The notes beneath the pieces are model-generated. The model searched no databases, was not told the origin of the DNA, and saw only the letters and a list, made by a program, of their open reading frames with translations. The position numbers and the translations under genes were made by a program. A stretch of DNA of 38,111 nucleotides from Bacilli bacterium (GTDB taxonomy: Bacteria > Bacillota_I > Bacilli_A > RF39 > UBA660). Positions 7,276 to 14,919 of the stretch are shown here, piece by piece. Each line of letters opens with the position of its first letter. Position 1 is the first letter of the stretch. The stretch is taken from contig JAEDJT010000010.1 of NCBI GenBank assembly GCA_016296185.1, positions 1-38,111 on the forward strand. Reading direction: 5' to 3'.

Positions 7276-10182
7276 CTATACTTTCTCTATATTTGATACA
7301 ATTATTTGATATTTATCATTTCTTCTAGTAACTTGTCCTCTAACCTTAACAAGTTCATTATTACGAACAGTATTTAACAATTCACTATTCTTTGGAAATA
7401 CAATAAAATCTCCAGTATCAGTTTCATCACTACCTGAGATAAACCCCATATCTTCGCCCTTTTTAGTTTTAATTTTTCGTACATTTCCTATTATAACAAC
7501 TAAATTAACATATTTGTCAAAAAACTTAGCCATATCTTTAAGTTTCATAATACCATCTTGATACTTACTAGCAGGATGATTAGTAACATAATAACCAAAA
7601 GTTTCTAATTCCTTAGCCATTAATTCATTATCATCATATTCATCTACTACAACCATATTAGGTTTCATAACTAAAGCTTCATCTAAATCACTACATAAAG
7701 ATGCATAATCTATAGCACTATCAATCATATTGTATAAAGTTTTATGATTATAACCAAAATCTCTAAAACAATCTCCATCAATTAATGCTTCAATTACTTT
7801 TTTATTAACACTTTTACCATATGTTCTAGATACAAAATTAAAGAAATCTGTAAATTTACCATTTTTATTTCTTTCTTCTACAATATCAGTAACAGATTGT
7901 AATCCAACATTATGAATAGCATTTAATGGTAATAATAAACATTTATCTTTAACAACATAATAATCACGACTAACATTAATGTTAGGTTTATAAATCTTAA
8001 TATCTTTCTTTTTAGATTCATCAACATAATTCTTAGTCTTAATATCACTACCAATAGCCATATTAAGTAAACTATTCATATAATAAACTGGATAATTACC
8101 TTTTAAGTATGCCATTTGATAACTAACCATAGCATAACTAACACTATGAGCTTTATTAAATCCATAACTAGCAAATTTAATAATTAAATCATATATATTA
8201 TTAGCTAATTCATTAGAATATCCATTCTTAACACTACGTGTAACAAAAACATCTCTTTCACGTTCCATTATTTCATGCTTTTTCTTGCTCATTGCTCTAC
8301 GAATATTATCAGCTTCTGCAAAAGAATAACCACCCATCTTAACAAGTATTTGCATTATTTGTTCTTGATAAATCATAATACCATAAGTACTATTTAATAT
8401 ATCTTCTAAAGATGGATCGAAATAATCTATCTCTTCTTTACCTTGTTTTCTTGCAATATAATTATCTATATTACCCATAGGTCCTGGTCTAAATAAAGCT
8501 AATGCAGCTCCCAAATCTGAAAAATCATCCACTTTTAATTTAGATAATAATCCCTTCATACCAGGACTTTCAAATTGAAATATACCTTCGGTATCAACAT
8601 TTCTAAATACATCCAATGTTTTACTATCATTTAAATCTAAATCATTTAAGTTAATTTTTATACCTTGTTCTTTTTCAATCAAATCTATTACATTATGAAT
8701 AATAGTTAAATTTCTTAAAGCTAAGAAATCCATTTTTAATAAACCTAATTCTTCTAAGTATTCAGAAGTACAACCAGTTAATAATTCACTACCATTAACA
8801 CATACTGGAATAACATCATCTAATGGAACTGATGAAATAACTACACCAGCAGCATGTGTACTAATATGTCTTTTTAAACCTTCTAATTTATAAGCTATTT
8901 TATAAACTTTCTTTAAAGCACTATTATTACCAACTAATTCTTTTATAGCAGGTTTATTAAGATTTTCTTTTAAGCCTATTTTAGAATCAGAATCCATTAA
9001 ATTACATAACTTATCTATAATTCTACTATCAACATTTAAACACTTACCTACATCTCTAATAACTTGTCTAGAAGTTAATGTACCAAAAGTCATAATATTA
9101 GATACATTATTAATTCCATATCTTTCTTTAACATAGTCAATAACTAAATCTCTTTTACTATCTTCAAAGTCAATATCAATATCAGGCATTGTAATACGTT
9201 CAGGATTTAAAAACCTTTCAAATAACAAATCATATTTTATTGGATCAATATTAGTAATACCTAATACAAAACTAACTAAAGAACCAGCAGCACTACCTCT
9301 ACCAGGACCAACATAAATATTATTTTGTTTAGCATATTTAACATAATCATAAACAATTAAGAAATAATCAACAAATCCCATTTTATTAATAACATCTAAT
9401 TCATATACTAATCTATCACTATATTCTTTAGTAACATTATTATTTAATCTTCTTTCTAAACCTTTTTTACATAAAGAAACTAAATAACTATATGAATCAC
9501 TAATACTATTATCATAATGAGGAATATATCTATTAGATTTAGGTATTTTAATATCAATTAATTCACTAAAAGAAATAGTAGTATCACTATCTTCTTCAGA
9601 TACATCTTTTATTAAATAACTATTATTATATTTACTTAAATCAACATCATTCTCACCATCAATTTTTCTTAAAACATCTATATATTTAACATCATCAAAA
9701 GTAAAAGCACATATCTCATTTAAAAATACAATATTATTATTTAATATCTTTCCATTATTCTTTTCGTAATCATCATTATAACCAATAAATAATTCACTAT
9801 ATATTTTATTAACTTCGCTATAAATCTTATTAGATTTATATGGTAAAACACATATAACATTATCACTGTAAGTTTTTAAATTAATATAATTAACTTCTTC
9901 TTTTTGAACTAACGTATTAATCTTTAATAAATTTTGATATCCATCATAGTTTTTAGCATATAAATAAATTTTATATTCATTAATACTAATACTTAGACCA
10001 ATTATAGGTTTTATATCATTATTAATACATGAATTATAAAAACACATACTACCAAATAAATTATCATCAAGTATTCCACAAGCAGTAACATTATGTTCTT
10101 TTAAAATATTAATTAAATCAGGTATTTTTATTAAACTTTGTAATAAAGAATAATCTGTTTTTATCCCTAAAGGTATATACAT
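7276..10182 (-). CDS. dnaE: DNA polymerase III alpha subunit, DnaE type (short form)
   Basis: The second C-family polymerase of Bacilli; in Bacillus DnaE extends primers before handing over to PolC. At 968 residues this is a compact form. The N-terminal PHP domain is degenerate: where active PHP domains have HLH, this one has LGIKTDYSLL. The palm shows VGPGRGSAAGSLVSF (291-305) and the catalytic PDIDIDF (333-339). The fingers region (FRPGPMGNIDNYIARKQG), a helix-hairpin-helix region and a C-terminal OB fold (about 885-960, NLVVIIGNVRKIKTKKGEDMG) follow. No exonuclease domain is present, as expected. It leads the dnaE-polC operon; the start has a GGGTGG site just upstream. Confidence 0.95.
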   Translation of the reverse strand: MYIPLGIKTDYSLLQSLIKIPDLINILKEHNVTACGILDDNLFGSMCFYNSCINNDIKPIIGLSISINEYKIYLYAKNYDGYQNLLKINTLVQKEEVNYINLKTYSDNVICVLPYKSNKIYSEVNKIYSELFIGYNDDYEKNNGKILNNNIVFLNEICAFTFDDVKYIDVLRKIDGENDVDLSKYNNSYLIKDVSEEDSDTTISFSELIDIKIPKSNRYIPHYDNSISDSYSYLVSLCKKGLERRLNNNVTKEYSDRLVYELDVINKMGFVDYFLIVYDYVKYAKQNNIYVGPGRGSAAGSLVSFVLGITNIDPIKYDLLFERFLNPERITMPDIDIDFEDSKRDLVIDYVKERYGINNVSNIMTFGTLTSRQVIRDVGKCLNVDSRIIDKLCNLMDSDSKIGLKENLNKPAIKELVGNNSALKKVYKIAYKLEGLKRHISTHAAGVVISSVPLDDVIPVCVNGSELLTGCTSEYLEELGLLKMDFLALRNLTIIHNVIDLIEKEQGIKINLNDLDLNDSKTLDVFRNVDTEGIFQFESPGMKGLLSKLKVDDFSDLGAALALFRPGPMGNIDNYIARKQGKEEIDYFDPSLEDILNSTYGIMIYQEQIMQILVKMGGYSFAEADNIRRAMSKKKHEIMERERDVFVTRSVKNGYSNELANNIYDLIIKFASYGFNKAHSVSYAMVSYQMAYLKGNYPVYYMNSLLNMAIGSDIKTKNYVDESKKKDIKIYKPNINVSRDYYVVKDKCLLLPLNAIHNVGLQSVTDIVEERNKNGKFTDFFNFVSRTYGKSVNKKVIEALIDGDCFRDFGYNHKTLYNMIDSAIDYASLCSDLDEALVMKPNMVVVDEYDDNELMAKELETFGYYVTNHPASKYQDGIMKLKDMAKFFDKYVNLVVIIGNVRKIKTKKGEDMGFISGSDETDTGDFIVFPKNSELLNTVRNNELVKVRGQVTRRNDKYQIIVSNIEKV

Positions 10183-10207
10183 AATCCTACCACCCTTCTT
10201 GTTTATT

Positions 10208-10216
10208 ATTATATCA
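10208..10216 (-). promoter_or_regulatory. Extended -10 promoter for dnaE-polC
   Basis: On the minus strand this reads TGATATAAT, a perfect TATAAT with the TG extension, 25 nt before the dnaE ATG. No good -35 is visible. Confidence 0.6.
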
Positions 10217-10236
10217 AAAATACCATGTTAATAAAA

Positions 10237-10250
10237 CGAAAATTTGTTCT
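10237..10250 (-). promoter_or_regulatory. LexA-box-like sequence upstream of dnaE
   Basis: On the minus strand: AGAACAAATTTTCG. It shares 12 of 14 positions with the site upstream of recA (AAAACAAATGTTCG) and resembles the Gram-positive LexA consensus CGAAC-N4-GTTCG, with one imperfection in each half. It lies just upstream of the -35 position of the dnaE promoter. In AT-rich DNA a chance match is possible. Confidence 0.4.
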
Positions 10251-10257
10251 ATTTCAT

Positions 10258-10286
10258 AAAAAAAAGAAAACTAGTTTGTTTTCTTT
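10258..10286 (-). terminator. Terminator of the transglutaminase-like gene
   Basis: AAAGAAAAC (10263-10271) pairs with GTTTTCTTT (10278-10286) around a 6-nt loop. The stem is followed on the minus strand by a T-run. The TAG stop (10271-10273) lies at the loop. Confidence 0.8.
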
Positions 10287-11788
10287 AATTTTAAATCTTG
10301 AATATTAGATAAACCATTATTAACTTGTTCTTTAACACTATCAATTTCTTCAGGTATTTTATCGCTTACAGCAAGACTTCTACCTAATTTAATCATTTCA
10401 TCCTTAGTCATTGTATTTTCATTTATATTAGGTAAATCAGCACCAAAAATAGCACATAATAAACATTGTTCTTCATAATGTAATGAAACTAAATTACTTC
10501 TTAAAGCAGCTACCAATATAGAATTATAATCATATGGATATTTATCAGGATTACTTATATATTCAACTTTTCTAACATTAGATAATATTTTAACAAAATC
10601 ATTAGCTTTAATATGATTTCTAGTTAATTTCATAACTTGTTTAACAACTTTAATTATTTCTTCAGAATCATAAGATTTTTCAGTATGCAATTTTTCCATA
10701 CCTAACATTTTTCTATATATATTATGGCCAATAATATCTAGCTTAGGTAATAAATCAATCACGGAAATTCTACCATTAAAACTTCTACTTTCTAAATAAT
10801 CAATCATATTAGCATCATAAACTTGTAAATGATCATATTCTGTATCAGGTAATTCTAATGCTTCCCATTGTTTGTAATTTTTACCAAAAAATTTATAACT
10901 AGATAAATGGCTATTATTTTCATCTCTTTTACAATCCCATGTAGGATCAAAGATATAAAAACCATTAATATTATATTTAAGATCATTAATTAAAGCTATA
11001 GTTCTCATATGACCACCATCTTCGCCATAATTAATGTTAAATTCAGCACATGGAATATCTAACTTAGTTAATAATGCATTATATATTTTAGTAAATCCAG
11101 CACATACAATTTTATCCCCTAATAATACCTTAGTTAAATCTCTAGAAGATTCTAAAGAATCAACTGATTTATCTTCAGCAACATAATATCTATCTCTAGT
11201 TAAATCATAAGCATACATAGCAGCTTCTATAGGGCTTAAATTAGCATCACTAACAGTTTTAGAGATACCTTCAATAATATCAACAGTTTTCTTAAAATCT
11301 TCTAAAGTAACTGCTTCATTATTACCTTCAAGATTAAATAAAACATTAGGAAATTCTGAAAAATATTCAGAAACATTACAATATGTTTCATTATTAACTC
11401 CTAATAAATTAGAAATAATTATTTTTTTATCATTAATATATTGATAGTTATTCTTTAAGAATTCATGAACAGAGCTTAATTCACCATTTAATATTATTTT
11501 TGTAGCATTCCATATTAAATTATCTTTATTATTATCAATTAATGATTTTAACTCTTCATAAGAATAATTATCTCCTTCATCACCATATTTTTCAAAAAAG
11601 TATTTAGCATAAACATACATACTATTAAAATTAGTATTAACAAAATCTTTAAAATTTTCATTATCGTTACAATAAGCAGTAATTACATATAAAGCTTCAC
11701 TACCATCACCACCAGAAACAATTTCTAATGGAACTAATTTGCATTCATCATCATAGCCATTAAGATTAACATGTACTATCTTTTCCAT
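10271..11788 (-). CDS. Transglutaminase-like cysteine protease/transferase superfamily protein
   Basis: A 505-residue protein with a recognisable transglutaminase-like core. Candidate catalytic residues are Cys229 (VCAGFTKIYNALL), His260 (GGHMRTIALI) and Asp281 (FIFDPTWD-like context, YIFDPTWD), in the order and spacing of the papain-like Cys-His-Asp triad. The 190 N-terminal residues are mixed alpha/beta and leaf-like in composition with no signal peptide or membrane helix, so the protein should be cytosolic. Residues about 370-505 form a helical tail (EEIIKVVKQVMKLTRNH; SNIQDLKLKK). Family members cleave peptides, cross-link or deamidate proteins; the substrate here is unknown. The gene is a single unit with its own promoter, divergent from rpmB, and its terminator lies upstream of the dnaE promoter. 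Confidence 0.7.
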   Translation of the reverse strand: MEKIVHVNLNGYDDECKLVPLEIVSGGDGSEALYVITAYCNDNENFKDFVNTNFNSMYVYAKYFFEKYGDEGDNYSYEELKSLIDNNKDNLIWNATKIILNGELSSVHEFLKNNYQYINDKKIIISNLLGVNNETYCNVSEYFSEFPNVLFNLEGNNEAVTLEDFKKTVDIIEGISKTVSDANLSPIEAAMYAYDLTRDRYYVAEDKSVDSLESSRDLTKVLLGDKIVCAGFTKIYNALLTKLDIPCAEFNINYGEDGGHMRTIALINDLKYNINGFYIFDPTWDCKRDENNSHLSSYKFFGKNYKQWEALELPDTEYDHLQVYDANMIDYLESRSFNGRISVIDLLPKLDIIGHNIYRKMLGMEKLHTEKSYDSEEIIKVVKQVMKLTRNHIKANDFVKILSNVRKVEYISNPDKYPYDYNSILVAALRSNLVSLHYEEQCLLCAIFGADLPNINENTMTKDEMIKLGRSLAVSDKIPEEIDSVKEQVNNGLSNIQDLKLKKTN

Positions 11789-11811
11789 AACTATCCCTCT
11801 TTTAATGACAT

Positions 11812-11839
11812 ATTATAGCATAAAACCGCCAAATAACAA
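11812..11839 (-). promoter_or_regulatory. Promoter of the transglutaminase-like gene
   Basis: Extended -10 TGCTATAAT (11812-11820) with a fair -35 TTGTTA (11834-11839) at 16-bp spacing. The -10 ends 23 nt before the ATG. Confidence 0.65.
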
Positions 11840-11860
11840 CTAATAAAACTTAAAAATTAT

Positions 11861-11889
11861 TTGACTTTATCTCTTTAATATGATAAAGT
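11861..11889 (+). promoter_or_regulatory. Promoter of rpmB
   Basis: TTGACT (11861-11866), a 17-bp spacer, then TAAAGT (11884-11889) with an upstream TG extension (TGA at 11881-11883). It lies 37 bp before the rpmB start. Confidence 0.6.
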
Positions 11890-11926
11890 TTTAAAAGAAC
11901 TGAATTTTTATTAAGGAGGCGTAATT

Positions 11927-12097
11927 ATGGCAAAGAAATTAACTACAAAAAAACCTTTAGTTGGAAATAGAAGAAGTCATGCATTAAATGCAACAAAACA
12001 TGCTCAAAAACCAAATTTACAAAAAGTAACTGTTAATGGTGAAACTGTTATCTTAACAGCTAGAGAAGCAAGAACTTTAAAAAAAGAGGCTAAATAA
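11927..12097 (+). CDS. rpmB: 50S ribosomal protein L28
   Basis: A 56-residue basic protein beginning MAKKLTTKKPLVGNRRSHAL. The GNRRSHALNATKHAQKPNLQKV-type core (given here in two parts: GNRRSHALNATKH and AQKPNLQKV) is diagnostic for L28, a structural protein of the large ribosomal subunit. It lacks the N-terminal CxxC zinc motif of some L28 forms, having AKKLTTKK instead. The ribosome binding site AAGGAGG (11913-11919) is 7 nt before the ATG. The gene stands alone, with its own promoter and a strong terminator touching the stop codon. Confidence 0.93.
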   Translation: MAKKLTTKKPLVGNRRSHALNATKHAQKPNLQKVTVNGETVILTAREARTLKKEAK

Positions 12098-12120
12098 TCC
12101 ACACTTCAGTGGATTTTTTT
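12097..12120 (+). terminator. Terminator of rpmB
   Basis: ATCCAC (12097-12102) pairs with GTGGAT (12109-12114), followed by seven T. It starts at the last base of the rpmB stop codon. Confidence 0.9.
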
Positions 12121-12140
12121 ATTTGTCTTTTTTTATGCCA

Positions 12141-12171
12141 AAAAAAAATTAATTACTTAATTGTAATTAAT
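12141..12171 (-). terminator. Terminator of rpoZ
   Basis: ATTAATTAC (12148-12156) pairs perfectly with GTAATTAAT (12163-12171), and the minus strand continues into a T-run. The rpoZ stop (12153-12155) lies inside the stem. Confidence 0.85.
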
Positions 12172-12347
12172 CCTTTTTCCACTTCTTCTAAAGCACGACC
12201 AATTTCTTTTTTGTTTGTATACTCGCTTTGTTTCATTTGATAATGCTTATTTTCAAGCATTTGTTTACTTCTACGAGATGCAACATGAACTAGTTTGTAC
12301 TTAGAATCAACAATATTCAATAATTTGTCGATTGATGGATATATCAC
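12153..12347 (-). CDS. rpoZ: DNA-directed RNA polymerase omega subunit
   Basis: Small subunit that helps assemble and stabilise RNA polymerase. From the chosen start the protein has 64 residues: (V/M)IYPSIDKLLNIVDSKYKLV, then VASRRSKQM and the C-terminal EIGRALEEVEKGLI typical of omega. I chose GTG at 12347 because omega proteins begin close to the YPSID motif and AAGGA (12358-12362) lies 10 nt upstream. GTG at 12353 is an alternative. An ATG at 12398 would add 17 residues (Cys-rich, not omega-like) and lies inside the likely -10 hexamer, so I reject it. In many Firmicutes rpoZ follows gmk; here it stands alone. Confidence 0.88.
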   Translation of the reverse strand: MIYPSIDKLLNIVDSKYKLVHVASRRSKQMLENKHYQMKQSEYTNKKEIGRALEEVEKGLITIK

Positions 12348-12393
12348 TTTCACCACGTCCTTACAATAATATAATACACAATATTTACATTTA

Positions 12394-12422
12394 TACATAG
12401 TATTTTGCTAATTTTTTGACAA
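12394..12422 (-). promoter_or_regulatory. Promoter of rpoZ
   Basis: On the minus strand TTGTCA (12417-12422), 17-bp spacer, TATGTA (12394-12399). Transcripts would start downstream of the ATG at 12398, which supports the GTG start of rpoZ. Confidence 0.55.
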
Positions 12423-12437
12423 CTAATTTACAAAAAA

Positions 12438-12463
12438 TAAAAAAAGAGGGTTAATCCTCTTTT
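12438..12463 (-). terminator. Terminator of the prepilin-like gene
   Basis: AAAGAGG (12443-12449) pairs with CCTCTTT (12456-12462), followed on the minus strand by a T-run. The TAA stop at 12451 is in the loop. Confidence 0.85.
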
Positions 12464-12822
12464 AAAACTGTAGCTTTTATATCATTTTCACCATTGTAAA
12501 CTAATTTAATTTTCAAACCATTTAAACTAGCTTTACTATTTCTAGGATCTACTACATTATTACTATCATCATCTGTAATATAATAACCATTATTAATTAA
12601 ATCATCTAATGTAATAATTAACGATCCTTCCTCTGCTAAATTATTTAAAGTTTTTCCATACTCTACTGCTTGATGTTCTATTAGATACACTTTGTCATTA
12701 TATAATTCTTCGGAATTATCTTTAAAGGCATTACTTGTCATAGTTACTACTCCTATAACAACTAAACCTAATGCTACAATTAGAATTAATAATTCTGGAA
12801 TTGCATACCCATTCTTTTTCAT
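12451..12822 (-). CDS. Type IV prepilin-like (pseudopilin) protein
   Basis: A 123-residue protein with a class III (prepilin) N-terminus: MKKNG then YAIPELLILIVALGLVVIGVV. Gly5 followed by Tyr and a glutamate at mature position 5 is the prepilin peptidase signature. The hydrophobic stretch (residues about 8-28) would form the pilin helix spine. The remainder is a small soluble domain rich in Asn/Asp with no Cys. Such proteins build type IV pili, competence pseudopili or type II secretion pseudopili. No assembly ATPase, inner-membrane platform or prepilin peptidase is encoded in the window, so its machinery lies elsewhere. It is a single transcription unit with its own promoter and terminator. 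The exact role is unknown. Confidence 0.75.
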   Translation of the reverse strand: MKKNGYAIPELLILIVALGLVVIGVVTMTSNAFKDNSEELYNDKVYLIEHQAVEYGKTLNNLAEEGSLIITLDDLINNGYYITDDDSNNVVDPRNSKASLNGLKIKLVYNGENDIKATVLKED

Positions 12823-12837
12823 ACTACCACCAAGATA

Positions 12838-12846
12838 ATTATAACA
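12838..12846 (-). promoter_or_regulatory. Extended -10 promoter of the prepilin-like gene
   Basis: TGTTATAAT on the minus strand, 15 nt before the ATG. The ribosome binding site TTGGTGGTAG lies almost at the expected transcript start. Confidence 0.6.
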
Positions 12847-12858
12847 TATATAAAATAG

Positions 12859-12884
12859 AAAAAAAATCTCTAAAGGAGATTTTT
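12859..12884 (-). terminator. Terminator of the CotD-like gene
   Basis: AAAATCTC (12863-12870) pairs with GAGATTTT (12876-12883) around a 5-nt loop, with a T-run on the minus strand. The TAG stop (12870-12872) lies in it. Confidence 0.85.
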
Positions 12885-13100
12885 ATTACATTGATCATCA
12901 ACAACATCCTCATAACAACATGTATACATTGGAGTATAGGTATGTTTATAAATATGATGATTAACAATTCTAGTATTAATTGGAACAATATGATTTATTT
13001 CATGACAAGTATTAATATGACATACTCTTTCTTGAGGACATTCCATCATTTGACAAGAAGTTTGATTTTCTTCTTTTTCATAACATCTATCAAAAAACAC
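12870..13100 (-). CDS. Small Cys/His-rich protein resembling spore coat protein CotD
   Basis: About 76 residues with 9 Cys and many His, reading CYEKEENQTSC, ECPQERVC, then CHEINHIVPINTRIVNHH, IYKHTYTPMYTCC and a final C in DDQC. The HEINHIVPINTRIVNHHIY-type core resembles the central repeat of the CotD coat family. The similarity is by eye and over a short span. The protein has no signal peptide or membrane helix. I chose GTG at 13100 because an AAAGGGTG ribosome binding site lies 6 nt upstream; a GTG at 13109 would have no spacer. A plus-strand frame across the same bases is less protein-like. If it is not a coat protein, a metal-binding or disulfide-rich small protein is the alternative. 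Confidence 0.6.
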   Translation of the reverse strand: MFFDRCYEKEENQTSCQMMECPQERVCHINTCHEINHIVPINTRIVNHHIYKHTYTPMYTCCYEDVVDDQCNKNLL

Positions 13101-13120
13101 ATTAAACACCCTTTCTACAA

Positions 13121-13150
13121 TATAGTATGCTACTTATAAATAATTGATAA
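13121..13150 (-). promoter_or_regulatory. Promoter of the CotD-like gene (class uncertain)
   Basis: The minus strand carries CATACTATA (13129-13121), close to the -10 of sporulation sigma factors E and K (CATAnnnTA). It can also be read as a housekeeping pair, TTATCA (13145-13150), 17 bp, TACTAT (13122-13127). The sequence does not decide between them. Confidence 0.4.
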
Positions 13151-13161
13151 TTTATTAACCC

Positions 13162-13191
13162 AAGAAAAAAGACTATTATTTCTAATAGTCT
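13162..13191 (-). terminator. Terminator of the DUF5305-like gene
   Basis: AGACTATTA (13170-13178) pairs with TAATAGTCT (13183-13191) around TTTC. A T-run follows on the minus strand and the TAG stop sits at the loop edge. Confidence 0.88.
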
Positions 13192-14300
13192 ATATCACAC
13201 TCTTTTAAAATGAATTGATAACAATCATTTCCATCTATTAAATAGAAAATACATTTTTGATCTTTAACAATTTCATAATAAACAATTGGTTTTTCTAATA
13301 ATTTTTGAGCATCCATTAATTCTTGGAAACTATAACAATCAATTATATGATATTCTCCGAATCTACCTAACTTACGACTATTAACAATAATCTTATCGTA
13401 GTCTTGTAATAATCCATCACGAAGAACACAATATTTACTCTTCTTAGGTATCATCTTAGCAATATAAGTAATACTATTCATTAATAATAAAGTATCAAAT
13501 ATAATAATTAAAATTGCAATAAATAATAATAAAGGTTTTTCTAATTTACTATCAAAATTTTCAGCAAATGCTTCAACATCATCAAAATTATCAGCAGTAA
13601 CTTTAACATCATCACTTAATAAAGGAATATCAACTTCAATTACTTTATTTATTGTATTAACATCTTCAAAATCTGAATCATTAATTTTAACTTCAATATT
13701 CATTACTAAATGCATATTACCTTGTAATTCGCCTTTAACATCTAAGTCTTTAGCTAAATTATTGTAATAATCATAATCTAAATTAATATTTTGATTTAAA
13801 ATCATTTTATTACCAGTAACTGTATTATTAATAACTTTTAAAATATCAAAATCTCTATAAGCAATTACATCTCTATCATTATTAAATAATGACATTTTAC
13901 CAGTTACATTATAAGAATATGTATATTCAACATCTTTATTAAAATCAATATCATAATTAAAATCTAATCCAATATCATCAACTAAATCAGAAATATATGT
14001 ATCTCCTACTACTAAATTACCAGTATCTAAAACAGCATTCTCAAATCTAATAACATTATTTCCAACACTACCAGTTGTTTTATATTTAGCAATAGTAGTT
14101 TTAGCATCACTAAAACTTGCTTTATAACAATTAAATGCAATAACACCTAACATAACAATAACAAAAGCAAGTAAACAAACTCTTAAATTAAAAGATAAAT
14201 AAAAATGCAAAGAATTGTCAGTATATTTATTTGCTTTAGCATGTACTTTTTGCATTTTAGCAAAATCCTTATCAGTTAGCTTATAACTTTTTCTAGCCAT
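13182..14300 (-). CDS. Membrane protein with an extracellular domain, DUF5305-like
   Basis: A 372-residue protein with a basic cytosolic N-terminus, a membrane helix at about 39-58 (LRVCLLAFVIVMLGVIAF), and an outside domain of roughly 190 residues. The outside domain is rich in beta pattern and Asn/Asp and includes VEYTYSYNVTGKMSLF and GNMHLVMNIEVKI. A second membrane helix (about 255-278, LLLFIAILIIIFDTLLLMNS) leads to a cytosolic tail of about 95 residues. This architecture and the YTYSYNVTG-type strand resemble DUF5305, a family often coded beside type I signal peptidases. It lies 18 nt downstream of the SipW-type exported protein, with an AAAGGTG site, so the two are probably co-transcribed and may act together at the cell surface. 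Family assignment is by eye. Confidence 0.55.
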   Translation of the reverse strand: MARKSYKLTDKDFAKMQKVHAKANKYTDNSLHFYLSFNLRVCLLAFVIVMLGVIAFNCYKASFSDAKTTIAKYKTTGSVGNNVIRFENAVLDTGNLVVGDTYISDLVDDIGLDFNYDIDFNKDVEYTYSYNVTGKMSLFNNDRDVIAYRDFDILKVINNTVTGNKMILNQNINLDYDYYNNLAKDLDVKGELQGNMHLVMNIEVKINDSDFEDVNTINKVIEVDIPLLSDDVKVTADNFDDVEAFAENFDSKLEKPLLLFIAILIIIFDTLLLMNSITYIAKMIPKKSKYCVLRDGLLQDYDKIIVNSRKLGRFGEYHIIDCYSFQELMDAQKLLEKPIVYYEIVKDQKCIFYLIDGNDCYQFILKECDIDY

Positions 14301-14318
14301 AATTAATCAACACCTTTT

Positions 14319-14879
14319 TTATTCAAAAATAATTTCTAATTCAACATTTTGTAAATCAATTGTATCAGTAACAGTTTCTTCTTCATATATTCCAATTTCA
14401 TTATAGAAACCATTAATTACAGTTAATTTAGGAACATTATAATTAACACTAACATTTACCATTATAGGATCTGTTTTAGCTTCAATAATATCTCCTACTT
14501 TAATACCATCAATATTATATGTAATATAATCACTATATTCTTCTAAACCTTTAATATTAATTTCTTTAACCATTGCAGCAATATTACCTTTATTAACTAC
14601 ATTAAAAGAACAGCTACCATAAGCATTCTTATCTGATAAAGAAATACCAAAAGTTAATTTAGTAGCATCTATTTCAGGTTCTAAATTAAATTTAGCTTTA
14701 TCATTAACTTCAATATTTTTTAATCCTTCTAGTTTAACATCAGTATATTTTTCTTGTACTGTTGCTACACCATCTTCACTATTTATTGTATTTAAAGCAC
14801 CATAACTTATACCTAAACTTGTAAACGAAAAAGCTACAGCTAAAAGTATAATTATACTGACTTTTCTATTTTGACTCAT
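14319..14879 (-). CDS. Exported protein with SipW-type signal peptide
   Basis: A 186-residue protein. The N-terminus (MSQNRKVSIIILLAVAFSFT then SLGISYGAL) has the basic residues, hydrophobic core and S/T-x-G-x-S/T-x-A/G pattern of substrates of the SipW signal peptidase, such as TasA/CalY-type biofilm fibre proteins. The mature part alternates strands and turns, with IDATKLTFGISLSD, GSCSFNVVNKGNIAAMV and PIMVNVSVNYN, which suggests an Ig-like or TasA-like beta sandwich. It has one Cys. It is the first gene of a two-gene unit with the DUF5305-like protein. No signal peptidase is coded in the window. A matrix or surface-fibre role is a reasonable inference but unproven. Confidence 0.65.
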   Translation of the reverse strand: MSQNRKVSIIILLAVAFSFTSLGISYGALNTINSEDGVATVQEKYTDVKLEGLKNIEVNDKAKFNLEPEIDATKLTFGISLSDKNAYGSCSFNVVNKGNIAAMVKEINIKGLEEYSDYITYNIDGIKVGDIIEAKTDPIMVNVSVNYNVPKLTVINGFYNEIGIYEEETVTDTIDLQNVELEIIFE

Positions 14880-14910
14880 ATTTTAACTTCCTTTATTTTA
14901 ACATACTATA

Positions 14911-14919
14911 ATTATAACA
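14911..14919 (-). promoter_or_regulatory. Extended -10 promoter of the SipW-type operon
   Basis: TGTTATAAT on the minus strand, 31 nt before the start codon. No convincing -35 is visible. Confidence 0.6.

Noticed and set aside
12771..13139. Plus-strand reading frame of 122 residues across the CotD-like gene
   Set aside because: It is hydrophobic and Ile/Asn/His-rich, has no good ribosome binding site, and covers a minus-strand gene with a clear site, Cys/His pattern and terminator.
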